From: Agelas oroides
Taxonomy: Eukaryota; Porifera; Demospongiae; Agelasida; Agelasidae
Length of the DNA stretch: 64,000 bases
Direction of reading: 5' to 3'
Assembly (NCBI GenBank): GCA_949130485.1
Contig: OX422192.1
Location: 2,145,585 to 2,209,584, forward strand
The translations under genes were made by a program, and so were the position numbers. Below the pieces are notes generated by a model, which saw only the letters and a program-made list of their open reading frames with translations, did not search any database and had not been told where the DNA came from. Position 1 is the first letter of the stretch. Every line of letters starts with the position of its first letter. Positions 1 through 9,725 of the stretch are shown here, piece by piece.

Positions 1-206
1 AGTCATGTATTGGTGCCAGACCCCACCATTTCTCACCAGGAGGCGTGTCTGGCCTGGGCACAAAACTATAATAATACAGATTACCAGCTAGCCTGCGTGT
101 ATTAAAGTACCTAACACTTTTCCTAATTAACCCTTTTTCTTTGTTCATCACTCCATTGGTTTCTAATAAGCTGCAAATACAAAATGAGAACAGAAATAAT
201 ATAGGT
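1..206. other. Flank downstream of the helicase gene, no gene seen
   Basis: This AT-rich stretch lies beyond the stop codon of the minus-strand helicase and probably contains its 3' untranslated region. A weak inverted repeat is visible near 15-54 (GCCAGACCCC against GGCGTGTCTGGC), which may be the remnant of a small hairpin transposon cut by the window edge. No convincing poly(A) signal was identified on the minus strand. Nothing else is supported. Confidence 0.4.
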
Positions 207-1601
207 CTATATTTCTTGCTTTTTTCCCTCCACTTGCAAGTTCTTGTAATGCAACATCAATCGTTTCAGTTCTGGACTCCCACTTGCAAACACCACGGCT
301 CGACCAACATTCCCCAGCCTTCCTACACGCCCACAAAGGTGGAGATACTCACTAGCGTTGCGAGGTACCTCCAGAATATAGACAGTGCTCAACCAGGTAA
401 AATCCAGCCCACGCACTGTTTCCTCAGTCGCAACAACAATTTGCACCCTTCCCGACTTGAAATCATTCAAAAATCTAGGGTACCCCTCTGGAGTTAGGGC
501 TTTTGTATACAGTGCTGTTGCCTTGACTCCCATGTCATTGAGTTCACTGACAAACTTTCCTATTGATGCACCTCTGTGAATAAAGACAAGCGCAGACTTC
601 TCTCCACTGTGATTAAAGTGTTCCACAAGTGCTTCTAACTTGTTCACTTCTTCGTCAGATATGAAAATGTACTGATGTTTTATGCTACCGGGTGAAGCCA
701 GTTTGGTCAGTCGAAAGGTCGAAATTGACTCTACATCTACTCCCCATCCTAGTTCTACCAGTTCTTCGTGCAAAACGCGGTTTACTGTTGCTGAAGCACA
801 GATGAGTTGTAGTCTTCCTCGCCTAGGTAAGGAGAGCAGTTTCTGGACTACAAGACAGCCAGGTCGAGGGTGTATTTCACGAATGGCTCTTTTCTTGTCT
901 GGAGCATGCCTACTCAGTGGCTGGAGTATTTTGTCCACTTCATCTAAAACTAGTCTCCGCAGGTTGACAAAATGCTTTGAGTTAGTTTCTAGTAGCTGTA
1001 GCATTCTTTTCGGTGTTATGATGAGTATGTGCGGATTAACGTCCATATACTCCTCCAATGTAGTTTGTTCATCTGTTCCAGAGAAAAGAACACAAATCCT
1101 CTTGCTGTTCTTCCGTGTTCCAGCTAGCCTTGCAGCTTGATAGTGCATCTGGACAGCTAGTTCGCGAGTAGGCACAAGAATCAGGGTGGTCAGGCCAAGA
1201 AACGGATCTTGAAGTGCAGGCAGTAGAAAAGTCAGTGTCTTTCCAGTACCTGTCTCGGAGTGTACAATATAATTCATTCTGTGCAAGATGGCAGGTATAG
1301 CCTCGCACTGAATAAGGGTGGGGGTTGTGATTCCATCCCGTTTCAGAGCCCTGCACAGATGAGATTTGATACCAAGTCCTTGAAAAGTGGAGTGCTCGAC
1401 ATCAAGGGTTTCTGGCAACACTGCGACAGGAGCAAACCTTGACATGCTTGAGTGTGATCTCGAGCCTAATCTTTGTGGGATTGCATTGGACCAGTCACAC
1501 TGTGAACTGCACCATGGGAAAAATACAGTTCTTCCATGTATCCTAGAAGTCAGCCACTTGAAACGAGCCACAGTCGTTCGCATCAGCATGCATGGATGCA
1601 T
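207..1601 (-). CDS. DEAD-box ATP-dependent RNA helicase (DEVD variant), probably organellar
   Basis: An intact 464-codon single exon encodes a superfamily 2 RNA helicase, an enzyme that uses ATP to unwind or remodel RNA. Motifs appear in the expected order: Q motif around residues 75-98 (Gln98), motif I SETGTGKT 115-122, Ia PTRELA 144-149, Ib TPKR 196-199, II DEVD 220-223, III SAT 270-272, IV LVFIHR 338-343, V ETVRGLDF 394-401, VI HLCGRVGRLG 421-430. Three are atypical: DEVD for DEAD, TPKR for TPGR, and a motif VI lacking the usual HRxGRxGR spacing. Motifs II and III are separated by a basic insert (about residues 224-262). The first ~60 residues are rich in Arg, Ser and hydrophobics with few acids, as in mitochondrial presequences. 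I therefore infer an organellar, possibly ribosome-assembly, role. The DEVD-plus-insert pattern recalls plant RH58-like helicases more than DDX28, but I cannot confirm orthology. Met1 (1601) is used; Met5 or Met7 are alternatives. Confidence 0.9.
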   Translation of the reverse strand: MHPCMLMRTTVARFKWLTSRIHGRTVFFPWCSSQCDWSNAIPQRLGSRSHSSMSRFAPVAVLPETLDVEHSTFQGLGIKSHLCRALKRDGITTPTLIQCEAIPAILHRMNYIVHSETGTGKTLTFLLPALQDPFLGLTTLILVPTRELAVQMHYQAARLAGTRKNSKRICVLFSGTDEQTTLEEYMDVNPHILIITPKRMLQLLETNSKHFVNLRRLVLDEVDKILQPLSRHAPDKKRAIREIHPRPGCLVVQKLLSLPRRGRLQLICASATVNRVLHEELVELGWGVDVESISTFRLTKLASPGSIKHQYIFISDEEVNKLEALVEHFNHSGEKSALVFIHRGASIGKFVSELNDMGVKATALYTKALTPEGYPRFLNDFKSGRVQIVVATEETVRGLDFTWLSTVYILEVPRNASEYLHLCGRVGRLGNVGRAVVFASGSPELKRLMLHYKNLQVEGKKQEI

Positions 1602-1720
1602 GTTTAAAATTTTCTCTTTATCCGTTGAAATGAATACATACCAGCCCCACCCACATTTGGCCTAGCGCGGCACACAGAGAAGGGAGGACATGACGTCACG
1701 TCGTAGCGACAATTAGTACA
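1602..1720 (-). promoter_or_regulatory. Putative helicase promoter with a CRE-like palindrome
   Basis: The sequence immediately upstream of the helicase start contains a perfect TGACGTCA octamer at 1691-1698, the consensus cAMP-response or ATF/CREB site, followed by a second CGTC. CpG dinucleotides are denser here than in the neighbouring DNA. Position and motif suggest the core promoter of the minus-strand helicase. No TATA box was noticed. The assignment rests on the motif and its location only. Confidence 0.45.
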
Positions 1721-2039
1721 CTCTGATGACATTCCAACAAGGGCAAGAATCGTGGATGCAAGCTACAAGGATCGCCCTATGGACTAAGTCACGACGGGCG
1801 CATAGTGTTTTCGACTAAGCTGAAGCCATCTGGCTAGTTAAAATTGGATATTATGGCTCACCTCGCAGGCTATAGCTAAGCTTGTAAGTTGTCAGTTTAA
1901 CGCTAGGCGAGTCACAGGAGGCCATTTTAACTGCCAGACCTGTTCAGTTTTGTCGAAAACCTTGCACACCCATTGCGCCCATCACTACTTTCTCGATATA
2001 GCCGTTCGTTTAGCTTGTATGCACACTTCTTGGTCTTGG
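1721..2039. other. Intergenic spacer between two divergent genes
   Basis: About 320 bases with no reading frame, repeat or RNA that I can support. The stretch separates the putative helicase promoter from the CpG-rich promoter of the small membrane-protein gene on the other strand. Confidence 0.4.
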
Positions 2040-2176
2040 AATGTCAGTCAATTGTAGCTATCACGTGATCGCGTCCTCCCTCCTAGATCCTCTGGGCGCG
2101 GCGCACTTTTTGTACATGCGCAACGCCGTAAATGCCTAGCTTGCTGACGTCGCAAATCAACTTTGCGCGCGTGCGG
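2040..2176 (+). promoter_or_regulatory. CpG-rich promoter and possible non-coding first exon of the small membrane-protein gene
   Basis: This GC-rich patch carries a TCACGTGA E-box palindrome at 2061-2068, an NRF-1-like CATGCGCAACGC at 2115-2126, a GACGTC core just downstream, and several GCGC runs. A consensus 5' splice site (GCG followed by GTGAG) sits at 2175/2176, 329 bases before a good acceptor at 2503-2504. I read it as a TATA-less housekeeping-type promoter with an untranslated first exon. The head-to-head arrangement with the helicase, with about 0.5 kb between the starts, would allow a shared bidirectional regulatory region. There is no transcript evidence. Confidence 0.45.
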
Positions 2177-2521
2177 TGAGTGTGTGTCGCTCAGAAGACT
2201 GCGACTGAGACTGAGTCATTTGAGGTGCTGTTATTAGGTACATGTGGAAACATCATTCGTTGTAGTTTGCCACACAAGTTTTTGTCTTGGCTAATGATAG
2301 TGTATTGGCTTGTGTGAAGGTAGACTAATGAGAGCGTAGTCTGGACCCCATACCTTTCCGATCGGGTCGGAAGGGTCTGAAATTCCGACCATAAAACTTG
2401 CTATCTAAGTGATACGACGTGTATGTGTCTGCAGCATTGACAGTGCCAATGCATAGGCCAACTGCCATTTTTATATAGAAACTATAATTTGATCTTATTT
2501 ACAGTGATCCATCGGCTCATC

Positions 2522-5500
2522 ATGAATGTTTTGTGGAGCATCCTTTGGCTACTGATTCTCATCTTTATTGTGTGGTAAGCAAGCAATGTTTCTGCTGTAT
2601 AGGCAGAAAAATGGAATGTACCTATTGGGGGTTGGTTCAAAAACTGAGACGTTTGGACGTGGTCCAATACCGTTGGTTTCGTTGACTGCACATAAGGCCC
2701 CAATTCGGTGACTTTTAGTTTCACATCAGGTGCTTCCCCTGCACACAATGCTGGTGGGTAGCTATTACCATTATGTATTTAGCAATACCCAGCAGATATT
2801 TCTTACGAAAGAACTCAACAAACATGATGCCAGGAGGATCAGCGCTTGTCATACCCCATTGCAGAAGGGTTCTTTTGAATGTTGTGCAGTAGAAAAACAT
2901 GTTTGTTAGTGTTATGTTCATTGCAACTAATAATCAACGAATTGGGGCCTAAGATAAATAGTAATAGGTTTCTCAGTTATGTGTAGTACTGTTAATGGGG
3001 ACCGGTGGTTGTTTTTGTAGTTGATTGAGCAAAGTAACCATACCCCAAGATGCTCATAAGCAAGTTAGTGCTGCAGGTTTACCTTGGCTCAACACTTTAG
3101 AGTTCAGTGCTATATGTAGGTAAAATCTTTGTTAGTACAGAGGTTTTCAGGTTAGTTGAGGGGGATCTTGCAGAGTAGCAAAGCACTCATGCATGCCTAA
3201 TTAAATAATGGAAGTGCTGTGTACATCAAACATAGCTCTTCCCATTATTTAATTAGGTATGCATGAGTGATTTGCTACTCTACAGCATCCATCAACCAAC
3301 CTGAAAAGGTCAACAAAGTTCACTGCTACTTAGCAGAAGTAGTAGAAAGCCTTAGAGTTCAGAGTTTCATGGTTTCTCTCCTTTACCCTCAAGGGAGGAG
3401 CCAGACATCAGTTTATCAATCGTGAATAGCAAGGCACGCCTTCACCTGCTTTATACTTGTCCATTACATGTACAGAGGTTTTCAGGTTGGTTGAGGGAAT
3501 GGCTGCAGAGTAGCAAATCACTCATGCGTGCCTAATTGAATAATGACAAGAGCTACATCTAACACAACACCTGTCATTATTCAATTAGGCACGCATGAGT
3601 GATTTGCTACTCTGCAGCCATTCCCTCAACCAACCTGAAAACTAGCCTCGTTCCCAGGCCTTTCCCGGCTCCAGTGTTTGATCGCTTGCCGTATGCAAAA
3701 ACGGAGGGAGAAGGCCTGGTGAATCTTACCACGTGATCCGCGGCACAGGCGTCACATGTCGTCACGCTTATATACTATAGCCATGCTAGGGAGAAGACCG
3801 ATCTTGCGTTCTGTACTAGCTACGAAGACGAGACAAGCGCTGACGGAGAACAACATCACCCGTACAAAGCATATCCGAGCTAGAAGGAATATCTCCGAAG
3901 GGTTGCCGAACGACATGTGTGAAATATCTGCAGTGACAAAATTTAGCTAACGTAGCGAAAAAGGAGCCGCTATTGGATTTGCAAAGCTTGCAGCGGAACA
4001 ATCCTTCAGCGGTTCTGCTTCAAACTCGGTTATGTTCTAGAGGTAGGACTTGTCTCTCGGCTGGATCTTGTCTTGATTCTCTCGCTTCTCTCTAACTGGA
4101 GATATAAATGGGAATATGTCTTCATGTCTAGAACCTGTGACGTCAGGTGTGCCGCGGATCACGTGGTAAGATTCACCAGGCCTTCTCCCTCCGTTTTTGT
4201 ATACTGCAAGCGATCAAAAGCTGGAGCCGGGGAAGGCCTGGGAACGAGGCTATCTGAAAACCTCTGTATTATTAGTCCATAGCGTGGTAGCGCCCTCAAT
4301 ACACGTAGCAATCATTTTATCATGGCGTATGGTAGTACGCCATCTGTAGGGATGACCCCCGGAAAAAAATGGCAGCCACACATTAAAAGTGCACAAATGA
4401 CACACTCTAAATGACTGCGTTGGATTAGTGAACGGCCTCCATGAGCTATATATCAGGCATTATCGAGTGCTTCCATGGCCAACAGGACCGTTCAACTTGG
4501 CTGGAAAGCATTGCTAAAGTACCAGACTGGCAAGTCGCTAAAACGGGCAAATCGGCTATCTTCTGACTTCTTCTTTCCTTCACGACGATAGCACGACAAC
4601 GGCTGAAGCTATTACAACGATTCAAATGTGAAAGAACAGCATAAATCACCAGGTATTGTACTCACCACTTATTGTTCTCAAAGAAAGAACTCGAACTAGT
4701 CAGCGAATCTCAGGTAATCCCACGCTTATGCTTGCTGCTATACGCCATTTTGTTAGAAAATAATATTCATAGCGATACGTCAACAGAAGTTCAACTGAGC
4801 ATGTGCAGTTGGCATGCAGCTGTGGTTTATAATTCTACTTCCGTAGAGAAGTTGACAGTTGACGCTTGATTCTCAAACGATTGTAAATTTTTCTACTTTC
4901 GTACAGAAGTTGACGTACTTGTGCTCCCGGGAAGATGCCCTTTTCTTATCAGGATTCTTCCAATAATTAGTAAGAGAGTACGCCTGGGAAGATGCTCTTT
5001 GCTTTTCCGGGTTCAGATATAGCTTATTACCGTGATAAGATGAAGACTGCAACAGCCAAGGTCAGGTGGTATAATGCAAAATATAGAGAGGGAATGTGCA
5101 TGCCTCCAAAAGAAGTAGTAAGGTGTGTACTGCTGTAAATGAAAGGGTATGTGAGGACTCCCACACTGAGCACGTGTAGATTGCAAGTGCAGCAGTTTCT
5201 ACTTCCGTTTGGACTATACCCTGAAGTCATTCTGTAATCTGGTCAGTTGCTAATCCTATAGCTCACTTAGATACCAGGTACTTGATGGTTAAAATAACTT
5301 AATTAACACTAGCTAGCAACTTAGAACACTAGCTTTCAACTTTCAAATAATTCAAATTGCTTGCTATGGTCATTTACAACGATAATGCATATAGTACATG
5401 TTTACATACAATGTTTACTTATCTAGAGTTGATGGTAGCATTTGGCTGGTGTCTTCTTAACATCCTCCTTCTTTTGTGTTGTGCCTGAATCTTCATATTC

Positions 5501-7517
5501 CTCCAACATCTTTTGTGTTGTGGTGTCGTTCCCATCTTGTTTGGCTGGTTTTTGAGGGTTCCATCCCTACATGCACTTGTTTTCATTCGGAAAACGTTTT
5601 TGTGACTTGTATAACGTAGGTATTGAACGTGAAATCACTTCGGAGTCGTTGTGAGGGGTAATGGTGGTGTAGCTGGTGAAGTGAGTGTTGTTTGTGTACC
5701 AAAGTTTCATTCTTGGGGTAAGTGCACCATGCCATTAACGAATATCAACTCAGATTGGATGTCCAATGCTTCCTCTGGCCGGGTCCTTTAAGTTGCATCT
5801 TGGGGTGTAATGAGTGTGTACACAGCATTGGTAATCATAAGGGACGCCCTTGGGGGACTAATCAGAACATCATAACCATGTGTTTATTCCTTTTAAGAGT
5901 AAACATCTTTTGTTGTCATGTAAGGATATGTACACAAGAGTGCAGCTATTGTCAACATGCTTATCACATGGCATTACACTGGTTGGCCTGGTTAGGTAAG
6001 AGGGTATATTTGCACTCAGGTAACCATTTAGTACTCGGTTACATTCTTAGTCTCATTCCCAGACCCTCACCCCCAGTACAATGGAGGAAGGTTTCCAGTT
6101 GTGTGTACCATAATCAGTATATAATGTGGACACCATTGGTGCCATCTAAAGTGTCCTGAGTAAAAAGGTGTCCCTACTTCGGAGGCTTCCGGTATATTTC
6201 CGGTAGGCATGGCAATGCGTACTCGTGTGAGCGCTACGAAGGTGTGATACGGAGCTCTCCCTTGCTGTACGATGGCAAGAAAGGATAACCAGAGTTCTTA
6301 CACACTGAACTTCACAGAGTACTTGTAACCAGACTAAACCCATCCATTGAAAAGTTTTCATTAGTCGGGGATCTCATCGCGTCAGCAAATGAACATCTGC
6401 AGGAACTTATGTCACAAGCTTTGCTGCCAGTCTAGACTATGAGTAAAGTGTTTTATTCATGCAAAAGAGAGAAATGACCTACCTAGTGCTACCAAGGAAT
6501 TTTTGCAGCTGAGTACCAAAAACAATCGTACCATTGGGTTTTAAAGAATGTACTGCAGTGATAGAAAGCTGAGTGGATCTTTGGAACAAAGCTATCTCTG
6601 TTCTACTGTATTTAAAAGTGACATCTTGAAGCTGAAAATCTACTTATAAGGCTTGGTGGATTATTAATCTATTCTTGTATTTTCAATTTTTTCATCTATT
6701 TTGTACTTCAGTTCATTTTTCCTTACTCTTCACCTAATGTTGTATGTTATGCTTGATCAAAACTTGCATGATTGATCAGGAAACAATGTACGACTCAATA
6801 CTGTACACAGATGTGAGATATACGTAAGTTGATTAATGTAAACAAAGCTCACAACAATAGGAGTGATTGTTGTAATAATCTTTGAGTGACGATTCACAAA
6901 TGTGAGGAAAAAAATTTTTTTTTTGAGGTACAGACTAAGCAGAAAAACACCTATGATTCTTTCATTGACCTTTTATTCTAGCAATTCTTTAATAGGCCAC
7001 CTCAAAATTATGTTAGCATAATCCATCAAGGCTTGTCTACCAACTTCAAAGGATTTCAATTCAGTTGTGTATTGATACTAGTCTTGTTCCCAGGCCTCCC
7101 TCGTTTTTACCTTCCATTTGCGTTCACAATAATACACAAGAGCAGAAGACAGGCAAAAAACCACTCCCGTGTACTATTGTGAATGCAAGCGGAAGGTAAA
7201 ATTGGGGAGGCCTTAGAACGAGGCTATATTGATACATAGTCACACTTAGTGTGTGGATGTCTCAACTCTATATTATGTACACAACCCATATGGATCCATT
7301 CTTCTCGTTCACCCCCTTGTACAGGTGGCTTGCAAATCTTGTGGCATGGCTCTACATCATTCTCCTTCCATTTGTGGCCTGTGTCCCAGCCCTTATCCCT
7401 GTCAATGACTTTCTCCTGAAGATCATCCAGTTCCCACTGCAGTGTGGCAAGAACATCAAGGATGGAAACGACTTCAATGAAGGACTGAAAGCTGCTGAAA
7501 CTACTAGTACTAGTTAG
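2522..7517 (+). CDS. Small 81-residue membrane protein, two coding exons (2522-2574 and 7325-7517)
   Basis: Exon 2 of the gene (2505-2574) follows a pyrimidine-rich ACAG acceptor. It contains an ATG at 2522 and ends in a split codon TG before a GTAAGC donor at 2575. The last exon starts at 7325 after TTGTACAG, supplies the missing G (a Trp codon), and reads open for 63 codons to TAG at 7515-7517. Phase, both splice sites and amino-acid character agree across the junction. The predicted protein starts MNVLWSILWLLILIFIV and is hydrophobic to about residue 45, enough for two membrane passes or a helical hairpin. A Pro-containing stretch (LLPFVACVPALIPV) follows, then a short polar tail with KNIKDGNDF. 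It vaguely resembles small conserved animal membrane proteins of unknown function; no function is assigned. Intron 2575-7324 holds the MITEs listed separately. I could not exclude further exons. Confidence 0.6.
2575..3135. other. Intron sequence, no feature seen
   Basis: First part of the large intron of the small membrane-protein gene. It shows stop-rich frames and no recognisable exon, RNA or repeat. The short minus-strand reading frames here have no compositional or motif support. Confidence 0.4.
3136..3309. mobile_element. MITE, CAGAGGTTTTCAGG family, right end decayed
   Basis: This hairpin-forming element has arms of roughly 75-80 bp. The left arm begins TACAGAGGTTTTCAGGTTAG, and the right arm is its imperfect reverse complement ending at CAACCTGAAAA. 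The middle carries TAATTAAATAATGG opposed by CCATTATTTAATTA. The terminal bases differ on the right, where GGTC replaces the expected CCTCTG, so that end is degraded. It is the same family as the element at 3471-4268. The TA next to the CAGAGG end fits a Tc1/mariner-type TA target, which is inferred from the better copy. Confidence 0.75.
3471..4268. mobile_element. MITE, CAGAGGTTTTCAGG family, split by a second MITE
   Basis: The outer element starts TA-CAGAGGTTTTCAGG at 3471 and ends CCTGAAAACCTCTG-TA at 4268, with arms of about 80 bp that fold into a near-perfect hairpin (3471-3550 against 3572-3642). Its right arm is interrupted at 3643-4253 by a different element, which duplicated 8 bp (CTGAAAAC at 3635-3642 and 4254-4261). 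Removing the inner element and one copy of the duplication restores the terminal inverted repeat. TA at both ends suggests a Tc1/mariner-like origin. It has no coding capacity. Confidence 0.85.
3643..4253. mobile_element. Nested 611-bp MITE, TAGCCTCGTTCCCAGG family, with 8-bp target duplication
   Basis: Inverted repeats of roughly 110 bp bound this element. The left arm starts TAGCCTCGTTCCCAGG, and the right arm ends CCTGGGAACGAGGCTAT. Both arms include CCACGTGATCCGCGGCAC. Flanking CTGAAAAC (3635-3642 and 4254-4261) is an exact 8-bp target-site duplication, a length typical of hAT-type transposases. The interior (about 3757-4137) has no convincing reading frame, so movement must have depended on a transposase supplied in trans. 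Related copies are at 7079-7227 and 8939-8979. Confidence 0.85.
4269..7078. other. Intron sequence of the small membrane-protein gene
   Basis: About 2.8 kb with no gene that I can support. Two short imperfect direct repeats are visible: TTCTACTTCCGTAGAGAAGT near 4833 with a second copy near 4891, and GGGAAGATGCCCTTT near 4930 with a second copy near 4987. At about 6057-6078 the sequence CTTAGTCTCATTCCCAGACC resembles an end of the TAGCCTCG MITE family and is probably a relic. The 145-codon frame at 5722-6159 runs through that relic and has no domain signal, so it is not called. Confidence 0.4.
7079..7227. mobile_element. 149-bp MITE, TAGCCTCG family, with 8-bp target duplication
   Basis: The element starts TAGTCTTGTTCCCAGGCC and ends GGCCTTAGAACGAGGCTAT. 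Its arms of about 60 bp share TTTACCTTCC and TTCACAATAGTACAC-like segments with their reverse complements. It is flanked by exact 8-bp copies of ATTGATAC (7071-7078 and 7228-7235). Only the extreme ends match the 611-bp nested element, so this is a different subfamily probably moved by the same transposase. Confidence 0.85.
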
Positions 7518-8328
7518 GTGCTGTTCAATCACAGACTCGAATCTTAGAAATTGCTCGACTTTTTATAGCTAGCTACTCCTGTTTTAAATTTGTTTTTGAT
7601 GGAGAACAATTATAGTGGGCTAAACCCACCTGGTGTGTTCATGATGTACAACTGCTGAGTGTCACATAGGGCATCACTAAGCTTTTCCAAGAGGAGCTTT
7701 TTATGAGTGCTATATATTAAAAGCACAGTATGTATTTGGTTACTACAGTTATGTGACTTCCTTACTATGCAAATTGTATGAGTGCAGAGCTGGGAAAGGA
7801 TTCATGCAGCAGAAGCTGATACTTGAGTAAACTTTACTAGCCTCCCACAAAGTTTTACTACACTGCTTTCTTAGTCACACAATAGCTAAATGAACTCCTA
7901 AAACAACAATTTCATAATTGGGCGAGCGTCAGCGAGCCCCACACTAGCGTGACTGCATTGAGCACGTGTGTGTGTATCTATGCTTGTTTGATCATTTGAT
8001 TTGATTGTTTTATCATGGATCGACCGACCACTTACCGTAAATTTCAAATGAGCGCATTCAAAATTTTAATATTTCACGATGTCCACGCCAACGTGTACTT
8101 CAGCTAAGCCGTGAGAACGAGCGTGAAGAGCTACTGCCAGACTGCAGGGTGGGCGTGAAAGAGAGCGAGAGCGAAAGCGAAGACGATTCAACTTGAATGC
8201 GTTGGCAGCACGCACGGCAACTTACTTTCTGAACTATGGTGAGTCCGGCTGACGATCGCGTGACAAGGCAGGCTACGAGTAACGGACAGCAGGATGTACG
8301 CTGGCTTCAGGTACGCGCCTGCATGGTA
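7518..8328. other. 3' untranslated region and intergenic DNA
   Basis: Directly after the stop codon of the small membrane-protein gene. An ATTAAA at about 7716 could serve as a poly(A) signal. Around 8130-8245 there is a purine-rich, CpG-containing patch ending in ACTATGGTGAGTCC, which resembles an exon end with a donor site. No partner acceptor was identified, so no gene is called. Confidence 0.35.
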
Positions 8329-8726
8329 GAATCTCGTTATGTACAGACTTGCTCATGAGAAATAAATTACGGGTTTACCCCAAATTTAGATTTTAACCCT
8401 CTCCGTACCAGATTTAACTTCACCGAATTTCTGCCTACAAGCATGCATTCAGGAAGTATGCAGCACATTGAGGGAGAAGAGAACAAGTAAGCAGGGTATC
8501 AGTATTGCAATAAAACTAGTCAGTATTGAATATCAGAAAAAGGATGCATTTCTGGCAGCTGTGTAGCTAGGGGGAAACAGACTGACATTTCAGAGCAGCC
8601 TCCAGCAGCACAGAAAAAAGCTTGACTCATATTTCTCTATTTCTATCCATGAGTCTTGACTGGCCAACACTCTTGTGTTTGGTGCACAATTAGTAAACCT
8701 GCTGTGCAATGCTGTGGTGTGCATTT
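8329..8726 (+). repeat. Left inverted repeat arm of the foldback element
   Basis: Pairs with 10329-10716. Recognisable shared blocks are GTACAGACTTGCTCATGAGA near the outside, AAATTTAGATTTTAACCCTC in the middle and GCTGTGCAATGCTGTGGTGT at the inner end. Confidence 0.75.
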
Positions 8727-8938
8727 GTGCAATACGTTGCTGTACACTGCAATCTAACTGCACCAAGGGTCAAACATTGTTGAAGTTGTCAACGCTGTGT
8801 GATGAAATCAGGCTTAAAAATGAAGCTATTTTACGTCTGTTCAATGTGGTAGTGTTCCTATGCTAGAGGCAAAAATTTATTCTCAGACTGATATATTTTC
8901 GGAACTCAGACTTCAAAGGTCTGAGCAGGGTAGCAACT

Positions 8939-8979
8939 TAGCCTCGTTCCCAGGTACGGAGGATGGGAACGAGGCTAAG
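8939..8979. mobile_element. 41-bp miniature of the TAGCCTCG MITE with perfect 8-bp target duplication
   Basis: The element consists of almost nothing but its two ends. TAGCCTCGTTCCCA and TGGGAACGAGGCTA are exact reverse complements with about 12 bases between them. It is flanked by TAGCAACT at 8931-8938 and at 8980-8987. The match to the ends of the 149-bp and 611-bp elements, together with the target duplication, shows transposition of an extremely reduced copy. It lies inside the foldback element and is therefore younger than it. Confidence 0.8.
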
Positions 8980-9638
8980 TAGCAACTGTACCAGATCATC
9001 AGAGCAACAAGACATGCTGGCGCTGGGATAGTTTTCGACACCCGAAGCTACTGTAGTACACGGGGATAGAAAATCACGCCCGAAAATACATTGTAAAACA
9101 ACTCGTAACTTCCTTGCCACCTCCTCCGAACAGTAAAGACTAAAATACTTGCCCTTCCACTGGCCTTGCCTATGAACCCATACCATGCTGCAGCAGTTGC
9201 CAAATTTGGCTAGCGATGTGATATAATACATGATTATCAGACTTGTCTGCTAATAGAACCCTTTTTCCGAGGATAGATGCTTGCACAGATGTAGTATTTC
9301 TTTTGCTAAATCCCGGGTAGAAGACTGTTTGGAGTTGAATTTCAAGTATATACTATCAAACATTAGCACACCTATCCTACAGTTCTGTAATCCAGAAATT
9401 ATGAAATTGTGCATATCATGCATACCTTCTGCAATGTCTTAATATACTTAAAATCCTTACCTAGTTCGATTGCACCGTTAATGCTGTGTCCTTATGTTTA
9501 CATATCAAGCAAAATTCTCATTTCTATACTGTCACACTTGCATGTATACGAAACCAGTCTCACACTGCAAGCTCAGGGTGTGAGGAGAGCCTGGGTAGGA
9601 GACTATGATACACTTCCCCACCATTGATATAAACAACA

Positions 9639-9725
9639 AGCTGTGCATATGAATATAATTATGTGGTAAACTTCTTTACAGGCTAAATGGGAAAATAACC
9701 ACATAATTGTATTCATATCACAGCT
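9639..9725. mobile_element. 87-bp hairpin element (palindromic MITE)
   Basis: AGCTGTGCATATGAATATAA at 9639 onward is opposed by TTGTATTCATATCACAGCT ending at 9725. Arms are about 28 bp with two or three mismatches around a ~30-bp loop. It is AT-rich, lies in the interior of the foldback element and has no coding capacity. The family is not recognised. Confidence 0.6.

Noticed and set aside
141..1665. Plus-strand and second minus-strand frames across the helicase locus
   Set aside because: They are antisense or out-of-frame shadows of the helicase, with no domain signal.
5722..6159. 145-codon plus-strand frame
   Set aside because: It lies in the intron, runs through a relic of a MITE end, and has no recognisable domain or splice support.
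8130..8245. Possible first exon ending ACTATG before GTGAGTCC
   Set aside because: No matching acceptor or downstream coding exon was found; the motif can arise by chance.
8675..8866. Short frame repeated in inverted form at 10077-10406 (FGAQLVNLLCNAVVC)
   Set aside because: The similarity is due to the inverted repeat arms of the foldback element, not to a conserved protein.
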